In this document: positions 58,148-64,000 of the stretch, piece by piece
Numbering within the stretch: the stretch's first letter is position 1
How the letters are laid out: each line of letters starts with the position of its first letter
Source of the DNA: an uncultured SAR86 cluster bacterium
GTDB lineage: Bacteria; Pseudomonadota; Gammaproteobacteria; Magnimaribacterales; AG-339-G14
Assembly: GCA_902614235.1 (NCBI GenBank)
Contig: CACMKG010000004.1
Span: forward strand, 1-64,000
Reading direction: 5' to 3'
DNA: 64,000 bases
Program-made: the position numbers and the translations under genes
The notes under the pieces: model-generated
What the model saw: the letters and a program-made list of their open reading frames with translations, nothing else
Told to the model about the DNA's origin: nothing
Databases searched by the model: none

Positions 58148-58197
58148 GATATGTTAAATCACTACTCTGACTGTAATCGTCACGGTAGAGTAGATCC
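58148..58197 (+). repeat. Third glmS-terminus repeat with right-end flank (R2, attR-like)
   Basis: It begins gatatgttaaatcactac and ends in cgtcacggtagagtag (58178-58193), identical over 16 bases to the real glmS end. The exact match suggests this copy and the genuine end were produced by the most recent event, with the older repeat R1 inside. Confidence 0.75.
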
Positions 58198-58214
58198 TCA
58201 TTTGGAGTTTTTAT

Positions 58215-59021
58215 TTGGAAAAATTGAAAAGAATAATACTCAGCAGAAAAGGATTTGATGCTAGAGCAGGTGGAAGTGCGTCACCTATATTTGGCGATGG
58301 AAGGATCTTTTCTATACCGATTCCTCAAAACCACCCCTCACCTAAAAAGTATAGAGATTTAGACTTTTATGGAGTATCAGGCACAGAATTATTAAAAGAA
58401 GTATCTGCTAAGGTTAAACCTTCAGATTATTGTCATAATGACCCGCTGCTAAATGAAGATATTGGTATTTTCGGTCAAGCAGGTTCTTCGCAAACAGAAT
58501 TAAAAAATAATAGTGTAGGTCCAGGAGACTTATTTTTATTCTTTGGATGGTTTAAGAACTTTTCAATTAAGGGAAGAGATATGCACCATCTTTATGGATG
58601 GTTACAAATAAAAGAAATAATCAAAGGGTCTAAAGCAATAACCACATATCTCAAAGAAGAGAATATTGCTCATCCTCATGGATACGGAGACACTTCTAAA
58701 TTCTTAAATAATACTATCTATATAGGTAGAAAAACTTTAGAGATAGATAACAAAAAAGTTTTTGATAGGGGGCACGGTTTATTTAAAAAGACTCATGATG
58801 ATTTAATTTTGACCGAAGCAAATAAAACACGATCTAGATGGAAACTGCCTTCTAAATATTTTTTAAATACAAAAGGGCTATTCTTAAACAGAATGAAGTG
58901 GGAAAATGAAAAAGAATCTACAATCTTTTACAAAGGGTTTGGTCAAGAATTCATTCTTGACATTGAAAAAAATCCAAGTGTAAAGACGTGGGCAGTAAAC
59001 CTAATAAAAAAACATGGATAA
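58215..59021 (+). CDS. Nmad3-like protein (putative nucleotide-modification-associated domain)
   Basis: A 268-residue protein starting IILSRKGFDARAGGSASPIF with FSIPIPQNHPSP and YRDLDFYGVSG. This opening is typical of proteins annotated as Nmad3, a domain proposed by comparative genomics to take part in modified-base DNA systems. Further marks are GPGDLFLFFGWFKN and HHLYGWLQIKEII in the middle. No catalytic mechanism is known to me. The start is TTG at 58215 behind ggag; a second TTG at 58224 is possible. It begins right after the last core repeat, within or at the edge of the island. Confidence 0.6.
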   Translation: MEKLKRIILSRKGFDARAGGSASPIFGDGRIFSIPIPQNHPSPKKYRDLDFYGVSGTELLKEVSAKVKPSDYCHNDPLLNEDIGIFGQAGSSQTELKNNSVGPGDLFLFFGWFKNFSIKGRDMHHLYGWLQIKEIIKGSKAITTYLKEENIAHPHGYGDTSKFLNNTIYIGRKTLEIDNKKVFDRGHGLFKKTHDDLILTEANKTRSRWKLPSKYFLNTKGLFLNRMKWENEKESTIFYKGFGQEFILDIEKNPSVKTWAVNLIKKHG

Positions 59022-59040
59022 TTTATATGGAAGATAAAAT

Positions 59041-59727
59041 ATGTTTTTAGTAGCGGGCGTGCTCTTAGTTTTGGCATTGATATTTGGACCTTCTTTGTGG
59101 GTGAAGTTCGTTATGAGAAGATATTCATCACAGCAGCCAGAAATGCCTGGCACTGGTGGAGAGCTTGCAAAGCACTTGATTGAGCGATTTTCTTTAGAGG
59201 ATGTGAAGGTCGAAGTAACTGAGCTCGGAGATCACTACGACCCAATTGAAAAAAAAGTTAGGCTCTTACGAGAGCATTACGATTCTAAATCATTGACCGC
59301 AATTGCGATTGCAGCGCATGAGGTTGGACACGCAATTCAGGATCAGCAAGGCGATAAACGTTTGGCTACTAGAACAAAGATGGTTCCCGTAGTTGACAAG
59401 GTAGCCCGTTGGAGTGTTGCCATAATATCTTTATCACCTGTGATTGGTATTATTACGCGACATCCTATGCCATTTTCTTTGTTGCTTTTTCTCGGGCTAT
59501 CCGGTTTCATAGCTCGCATGATGATTCATGCGGTAACTCTGCCGATCGAATTTGATGCAAGTTTTTCTAAAGCCCTCCCTATATTGAGGGAAGGGAATTA
59601 TGTATCGCAGTCAAACGAAAAAGCAGTTAGTCAAATTCTGAGGGCGGCAGCCCTTACCTATGTCTCGGCTGCGCTAGCCGACATCCTAAACCTTAGTCGC
59701 TGGATTGTTATACTGTTAAGGCGATGA
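59041..59727 (+). CDS. YugP-like membrane zinc metallopeptidase (Zn_peptidase_2)
   Basis: A 228-residue membrane protein with one N-terminal helix (about 1-18), the zinc-binding helix AIAAHEVGHAIQDQQG (about 83-98, HExxH type), two or three central helices (about 115-165) and PIEFDASFSKALPIL, where the Glu/Asp pair is the conserved third-ligand region. All are typical of the YugP/COG2738 family. The substrate is unknown. Base use looks richer in G and C than its neighbours, suggesting transfer. It is the last intact gene before the broken transporter remnant. Confidence 0.85.
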   Translation: MFLVAGVLLVLALIFGPSLWVKFVMRRYSSQQPEMPGTGGELAKHLIERFSLEDVKVEVTELGDHYDPIEKKVRLLREHYDSKSLTAIAIAAHEVGHAIQDQQGDKRLATRTKMVPVVDKVARWSVAIISLSPVIGIITRHPMPFSLLLFLGLSGFIARMMIHAVTLPIEFDASFSKALPILREGNYVSQSNEKAVSQILRAAALTYVSAALADILNLSRWIVILLRR

Positions 59728-59750
59728 AATAAATTTAACGGAATAGAGAT

Positions 59751-59888
59751 TTATAAATCTTTATAATTCTGTCCAGAAATCCCTTGGGGGGAATAGTTAT
59801 TTAAAAAATCGTACCACTCGATACTGGTGCCCGATAAAGAAGTAAAGGCAACTTTTCTAATATTTGATTCTGTTTGAATTTCTTTCAT
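59751..59888 (-). pseudogene. Truncated N-terminus of an MHS-type MFS transporter
   Basis: On the minus strand an ATG at 59888 opens 45 codons whose product has RKVAFTSLSGTSIEWYDF. This is the hallmark opening of metabolite:H+ symporters (V/A-A-S-x-x-G-T-x-I-E-W-Y-D-F). After the F the sequence becomes unrelated (LNNYSPQGISGQ) and stops; all membrane helices are missing. The rest would have extended leftward, where the Zn-peptidase gene now ends. It appears to be a resident gene cut at the right edge of the accessory region. Confidence 0.5.
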
Positions 59889-60008
59889 GACATCATAATA
59901 AACTCAAATCCCTTACATTACACTACACTCAAGAGTTGATAGTTTTAAAAAAATACTGGAAAGAAAAAAATAAGTTGAACTAAACTAAAAGAATTTTAAA
60001 ATTAAGAA

Positions 60009-60398
60009 ATGAAATCAATTATTATAATTTTATTTTTAATGTTATCTATCAATACTTTTGCGGAGAAAGTTTATTTTATAAATATAAAAGATGGAGACGT
60101 TTTGAAATCACCGTTTCTTGTTCAATTTGGATTGTCAGGCAAAGGCGTTGCGCCTGCGGGGGTTGATATAGAAAATACCGGTCACCATCATCTTTTAATA
60201 AACGTTGATGAAATAGATTATTCTTTGCCAATCCCATCTTCTAAGCAACATCTTCATTTTGGCTTAGGTCAAACTGAAACAAATCTTGATCTTGCAGAAG
60301 GGGAATATCAGTTGCAGTTAATTTTGGGAAATAAATACCATATACCTCATCAGCCACCTTTAGAATCAAAAAAAATTAAAGTTACAGTGATCCCATAA
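60009..60398 (+). CDS. DUF4399 periplasmic protein
   Basis: A 129-residue protein with a signal peptide (about 1-18, ending TFA). It then has VYFINIKDGDVLKSPFLVQF, GVAPAG, a His cluster TGHHHLLIN (about 57-65), HLHFGLGQTETNLDL and a terminal LILGNKYHIPHQPPL, all matching DUF4399. The many His suggest metal binding, but the function is unknown. It follows the broken transporter after about 120 bases without other genes. Confidence 0.8.
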   Translation: MKSIIIILFLMLSINTFAEKVYFINIKDGDVLKSPFLVQFGLSGKGVAPAGVDIENTGHHHLLINVDEIDYSLPIPSSKQHLHFGLGQTETNLDLAEGEYQLQLILGNKYHIPHQPPLESKKIKVTVIP

Positions 60399-60446
60399 GT
60401 GAAAATAATTTGGTATCCTAAATAATAAAAAAAAGGAGTTATAAAT

Positions 60447-60902
60447 ATGTTAGATGTAAATAGTTTTGACGAATCGAAGATTGATTGGAAGCCGCTGCCT
60501 GGACCTGACGGAGAGCCAGCTGATCATATCTTGATGTCGATATTAAATGTTGATGAAAAAGCTAAAATAGTCGATGTTTTATTTAAGTTTTCAGCCAATG
60601 AAAAGATTCTGATGCACAGACATACATCAAACTATAGTACTTTCACTGTTAAAGGAGAGTTGAAAACTTATCTTCCCAATGGAGAATTAAAAGATGTCAG
60701 ACCTGCGGGAGTATTTAAAGCCGGTGAACCGGGGGAAGCTCACACAGAAGGCGGTGGAGATGAAGATGTAGTGGTTTATTTCAGCTTAAGACCGTATTCG
60801 GCCACAGATCCTATATATGAAATTCTGGACGAAAACTTAGAAGTTCTTCAAGCTATGAATTTTGAAGATTTGAAGGGTCTGAATGAGGAATACTCTTCTT
60901 AA
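60447..60902 (+). CDS. Cupin-domain protein
   Basis: A 151-residue single-domain cupin. The metal-binding motif 1 is MHRHTSNYSTFTVKGEL (about 52-68), with His-x-His and a later position usually Glu/Gln. Motif 2 contains GEAHTEGGGDEDVVVYF. The arrangement resembles cupins annotated as acetylacetone-cleaving or dihydroxyacetophenone dioxygenase-like, but the substrate cannot be told. A clear aaaaggag ribosome site precedes the ATG. Confidence 0.75.
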   Translation: MLDVNSFDESKIDWKPLPGPDGEPADHILMSILNVDEKAKIVDVLFKFSANEKILMHRHTSNYSTFTVKGELKTYLPNGELKDVRPAGVFKAGEPGEAHTEGGGDEDVVVYFSLRPYSATDPIYEILDENLEVLQAMNFEDLKGLNEEYSS

Positions 60903-60975
60903 GTCTCATAGTCAAAAGTTGTGTCCTAATAAGTATTAATTTAAAGTGTCTCTTCCTTGAGGAGAGAAGAAACAC

Positions 60976-61374
60976 ATGAAAAACACTCAGTTAATTTCAG
61001 ATAGGCTCGCTATGACATTATCTATAGCTTGTATAGTGCATTGCCTATTTGTGCCGGCTTTCTTGATTTCATCTGTTGCTATATTTTCTATACAGTTTTC
61101 CAATGAAATTCTTCATTATTCTCTGCTTTTTATGGCCGCACCAATTAGTCTTTACGCTCTTTATCTGGGTAAAAAAAATCACAAAAGTAATTCCTTTTTC
61201 CCGGTTGGGCTTTTTGGGTTGGCGGTTCTTTTTTTCGCCTTGTTTAATGAAGGAGAGTATTTAGGCTTTCCATTAGAAACGGTATTCACACTAATTGGTT
61301 CAGCTTTCTTAATATTTGCCCACTATAAAAATTATCAAACTTGCCAAAATTCTGACTGCGATTGTCATGAATAA
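60976..61374 (+). CDS. MerC-like membrane protein
   Basis: A 132-residue membrane protein with four helices (about 10-33, 43-60, 71-90 and 97-115). The segment LSIACIVHCLFVPAFL places a Cys-x3-Cys pair in the first helix, as in MerC mercury transporters and their broad family, and the C-terminus CQNSDCDCHE adds a Cys/His tail. Environmental relatives are unlikely to be limited to mercury; a metal or redox role is inferred. No mer operon partners are present. Confidence 0.75.
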   Translation: MKNTQLISDRLAMTLSIACIVHCLFVPAFLISSVAIFSIQFSNEILHYSLLFMAAPISLYALYLGKKNHKSNSFFPVGLFGLAVLFFALFNEGEYLGFPLETVFTLIGSAFLIFAHYKNYQTCQNSDCDCHE

Positions 61375-61424
61375 TTTCTTAATTTTAACTTGGAAAAATA
61401 GAAAAAAAAATTTAATATTTTCAT

Positions 61425-62624
61425 ATGTTAAAGGAAGAACAAAACAGACTGCTCAAAGGTTTGATCAGCCATTTAGACGCTAATACAAATGTTGATGCAG
61501 GTGGGATAGTTAAAACACCGGCCGATACCTATACTTGTGAAGAAAGATTTGATTTAGAGTGGAAAACCTTTTTTAAAGATTATCCTCAAATTGTTGGCAT
61601 GTCAGGAGATTTGGCTGAACCTAATAGTTTCGTTACGATCGAAGATTTTGGCTCATCAATAATTGCTGCACGAGATCCCCAAGGAAAGTTTCGGGCGTAT
61701 GCAAATGTCTGTTCTCATCGAGGTGCTGAAATTGAACAAGAAAAAAAAGGTGTAAAGTCTAAATTTTCGTGTCCTTTCCATGGATGGACTTTTAATAACG
61801 AAGGAGATTTAGTTGGTTATCCGAAAAGCGACCAATTTGGAAAAATAGATAAAGACTGTTATGGACTGACTGAATTACCAAGTCTAGAAAAGTACGGTTT
61901 CTTATGGGTGCATCCAAATTCAAGCGGAGAAATTAATTTAGATGAATTATTAGGCGATAAGTTGAACGAAGAATTTGCTGCGTGGGATTTTGATAAGTTA
62001 GTTCTTTCTCATGAAGATGAATATCAAACTGACATGAATTGGAAGTTAGCTATAGATACTTTTGGAGAAACTTACCACTTTTCTGTTTTGCACAAAGACT
62101 CTCTCTTTCAAGCTTTTCATGGTAATTGTCAAATGTTTGATAGTTTTAAAAGGAACGGAAGATTAATTTTGTGCAAAAGGGATATCGATGCAATGAGAGA
62201 AATGCCTGAAGAAGATTGGAAAATCTGTACAGGAACGTTGCCAGTTTATTATTTATTTCCAAATATAATCTTTATGCCAACTCCAGAAGGAGCTTTTTTG
62301 GTTAAAGAGTATCCTTTAGAAGATTCACCTCACAAAAGTGTTTCAAAGATTTCGTTCTATTTTTATCCAGAAGCACTAGCAGCTGCCAAAAAAATGGGAG
62401 TATCTCCAGAAACTGGTCAAAATCCTCTCGAAGAACTCTATACTGCATTTGGTAATGTTATTAGAGACGAGGATTATGTAGCAGCTGCCTCATCTCATAA
62501 GGGGCTAAATTCTGGCAACCTTGAATTTCTTACTTTTGGCAGAAATGAGCCTGCTCTTCATCATTATCACAACACCTATAGAGAAGCATTAGGCCTGCAA
62601 AAACTACCTCTTATAAAATCTTAA
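61425..62624 (+). CDS. Rieske-type aromatic ring-hydroxylating oxygenase, alpha subunit
   Basis: A 399-residue oxygenase subunit. The Rieske 2Fe-2S motif is CSHRGAEIE (about 92-100) plus SCPFHGW (about 111-117), C-x-H-x17-C-x2-H. The mononuclear iron ligands lie in DTFGETYHFSVLHKD (about 212-226) with a distal Asp probably in the last third. It resembles the broad choline/carnitine or aromatic hydroxylase group, so the substrate is open. No reductase gene is adjacent; electrons must come from a partner elsewhere. A GST follows after 4 bases. Confidence 0.88.
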   Translation: MLKEEQNRLLKGLISHLDANTNVDAGGIVKTPADTYTCEERFDLEWKTFFKDYPQIVGMSGDLAEPNSFVTIEDFGSSIIAARDPQGKFRAYANVCSHRGAEIEQEKKGVKSKFSCPFHGWTFNNEGDLVGYPKSDQFGKIDKDCYGLTELPSLEKYGFLWVHPNSSGEINLDELLGDKLNEEFAAWDFDKLVLSHEDEYQTDMNWKLAIDTFGETYHFSVLHKDSLFQAFHGNCQMFDSFKRNGRLILCKRDIDAMREMPEEDWKICTGTLPVYYLFPNIIFMPTPEGAFLVKEYPLEDSPHKSVSKISFYFYPEALAAAKKMGVSPETGQNPLEELYTAFGNVIRDEDYVAAASSHKGLNSGNLEFLTFGRNEPALHHYHNTYREALGLQKLPLIKS

Positions 62625-62628
62625 TAAA

Positions 62629-63363
62629 ATGATAGATCTTTATTATGCTCCAACACCCAATGGTTGGAAAATTTCTATCATGCTTGAAGAATGCGAGATG
62701 GATTACAACGTAATTTACGTCAATTTAGGCAAAGGCGATCAATTTAAACCAGAATTTTTAAAAATTAGTCCAAACAACAGAATGCCGGCGATTGTTGATC
62801 ATAAAAATGTAATCGATGGGCAGCCAATGAGCGTGTTTGAATCTGGTGCAATACTAATGTATCTGGCGGAAAAGGCAGAAAATTTTTTTCCTCAGCAATC
62901 TCCTGATAGAGAAAGGGTTTTAGAATGGTTATTTTGGCAAGTTGGAGGATTAGGCCCAATGGCTGGTCAAGTAAGTCATTTTGTTAACTATGCTCCGAAT
63001 TTCCCTGGTGATCACTCATATTCCGAAACTAGGTACAAAAACGAATACGATCGCTTGTTAGGTGTAATGGATAAAGTTTTGAATGAAAGAGAATTTTTAG
63101 CTGGAGATTATTCAATTGCAGATATAGCGTCTTTTCCATGGGTAACCGCCTATAAAAGGTACGAAGTAGATCTAGACTCCTTTGCAAATGTAAGACGATG
63201 GTTTGACGCTATAAAAGTCAGACCTGCGGTAAGAAGAGGCATGGATGTTGGAAAAGAAGCAAGAAATTTTGGTGAAGGAATTTCCAAAGCAAGTCTTAAA
63301 ACTATGTTCCAACAAGATGCCAAAAGTATTTCTGAAATGGCAAAGGCAAAAGAAAAAAATTAA
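62629..63363 (+). CDS. Glutathione S-transferase, YfcG/nu-class-like
   Basis: A 244-residue GST. The N-terminal domain starts IDLYYAPTPNGWKISIMLEE (2-21), with an Asn/Thr in place of the catalytic Ser/Cys, then NNRMPAIVDH (cis-Pro, about 49-58) and FESGAILMYLAEK, features of the YfcG/Ure2p-like group that act as glutathione-dependent disulfide reductases. The helical C-terminal domain has FLAGDYSIADIASFPWV. It lies immediately downstream of the Rieske oxygenase. Confidence 0.85.
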   Translation: MIDLYYAPTPNGWKISIMLEECEMDYNVIYVNLGKGDQFKPEFLKISPNNRMPAIVDHKNVIDGQPMSVFESGAILMYLAEKAENFFPQQSPDRERVLEWLFWQVGGLGPMAGQVSHFVNYAPNFPGDHSYSETRYKNEYDRLLGVMDKVLNEREFLAGDYSIADIASFPWVTAYKRYEVDLDSFANVRRWFDAIKVRPAVRRGMDVGKEARNFGEGISKASLKTMFQQDAKSISEMAKAKEKN

Positions 63364-63367
63364 ATTT

Positions 63368-63967
63368 CTAGAGTAAGTTTTCTATTAATTGAAGCCTATC
63401 GTTACCAAAATACATATCTTTATCATTGATAAAGAATGTTGGTGAACCGAAGCCACCTCTTTCCATAAGTTCTTGAGTGTTTTTCACAAGTCTATTTTTT
63501 GTATCAGGCAGATTAATAAACTCAATATAATTCTTTGAATCTACGCCTAAGGCATCAACAATTTTTGCTAAACAATCTTCACTTGATATATCAATTCCGT
63601 CAGTCCAATAAGCTTTAAAAATAGATTCAAGATAAGACTCTATTTCAATTTGTTCATCTAAAAAATAAAAGGCGCCTCTCATAGCTCTTACGCTATTAAT
63701 CGGGAAAATTTTTGGCCAATTTATTTCAATATCTCTTAATTTAGTCCAATCATTCATATCTTTTTGAGAGTATTCTAATTTTTCTTTCACTGGGTTTTTT
63801 CTACTTTCGTAAACGCTCGGATTGATCGAATTAAAAATACCACCCACTAAAATGGGCTTCCATATAATGTCAAAATTTTTATTTTTTTTTAAATTTAAAA
63901 TTCCTTTGAATGAAAGATAAGTCCAAGGACTGCTGCAGTCTAAAAAATATTCAATTTTTTTTGTCAT
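63368..63967 (-). CDS. DsbA-fold protein, 2-hydroxychromene-2-carboxylate isomerase-like
   Basis: A 199-residue protein of the thioredoxin/DsbA superfamily starting KIEYFLDCSSPWTYLSFKGI, where Ser replaces the CxxC, as in HCCA isomerases and GST kappa. Also visible are VGGIFNSINP, NSVRAMRGAF and the closing GGFGSPTFFINDKDMYFGND with the cis-Pro loop. Known members use glutathione in breakdown of aromatic compounds, which would suit the neighbouring Rieske and GST genes. The role here is inferred. It converges on the GST gene. Confidence 0.85.
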   Translation of the reverse strand: MTKKIEYFLDCSSPWTYLSFKGILNLKKNKNFDIIWKPILVGGIFNSINPSVYESRKNPVKEKLEYSQKDMNDWTKLRDIEINWPKIFPINSVRAMRGAFYFLDEQIEIESYLESIFKAYWTDGIDISSEDCLAKIVDALGVDSKNYIEFINLPDTKNRLVKNTQELMERGGFGSPTFFINDKDMYFGNDRLQLIENLL

Positions 63968-64000
63968 CTGCTTGATTTACTCCAGAATAATCTTAACTCC

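Noticed and set aside
59735-59750. A possible fourth glmS-end repeat (acggaatagagat)
   Set aside because: Only about seven bases match the core in order and the right-end flank is missing, so chance is more likely.

Overview
The window is AT-rich, densely coded chromosomal DNA from a bacterium. Gene content and order point to a streamlined marine gammaproteobacterium of the SAR86 type. The evidence is a Pseudomonas-like replication-origin neighbourhood (gyrB-recF-dnaN-dnaA facing rpmH-rnpA-yidD-yidC-mnmE-mnmG-rsmG-parA-parB-atp-glmU-glmS), a GyrB of the long gammaproteobacterial type, very short intergenic spaces and frequent TTG/GTG starts. The lineage is an inference; no rRNA gene is present to settle it.

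Layout. 1-8.3 kb: metabolic and envelope genes (GMC oxidoreductase cut by the window edge, DUF3604 lipoprotein, PpiC-like foldase, HupE/UreJ-like membrane protein, a lipoprotein with an internal duplication, a GST, a dienelactone-hydrolase-like enzyme). 8.4-12.5 kb: pckA, gshA and a quinone oxidoreductase. 12.5-13.9 kb: three tandem, mutually related, three-helix membrane proteins of unknown function, behind a promoter overlapped by a near-perfect Fur-type palindrome. 13.9-22.2 kb: a complete aa3-type cytochrome c oxidase locus (ctaC, ctaD, ctaG, ctaE, DUF2909, SURF1, an SCO-like protein, ctaA, ctaB, SCO1). 22.2-30.4 kb: aroE-tsaC-purE, divergent from def-fmt-trkA-trkH-glyS-gmhB. 30.4-44.5 kb: the replication and segregation block, with two DnaA-box clusters (dnaA/rpmH and mnmE/mnmG gaps) and a perfect parS palindrome inside recF that fits the ParAB encoded nearby. 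44.5-54.2 kb: the F0F1 ATP synthase operon with a clear promoter, then glmU-glmS.

54.2-59.9 kb is an accessory island starting exactly at the glmS stop codon. The last codons of glmS (SVTVE-stop) recur twice downstream, each time preceded by a related roughly 30-base flank. The stretch therefore looks like two successive insertions or cassettes at the 3' end of glmS. The first carries a serine-recombinase remnant, a WYL protein, a C5 DNA methyltransferase between two candidate nucleases, a small membrane protein and an extremely acidic protein. The second carries only a small His/Cys-rich secreted protein. Beyond the last repeat are a putative Nmad3-type DNA-modification-associated gene, a Zn-peptidase with richer GC, and a broken N-terminus of an MFS (MHS-type) transporter.

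60-64 kb returns to ordinary genes: DUF4399, a cupin, a MerC-like protein, a Rieske oxygenase, a GST and a DsbA-fold (HCCA isomerase-like) protein.

The best candidates for something undescribed are the Fur-box-linked three-paralog membrane family next to the oxidase locus and the glmS-terminus cassette island with its defence and DNA-modification cargo. No tRNA, rRNA, CRISPR array or complete insertion sequence was seen.
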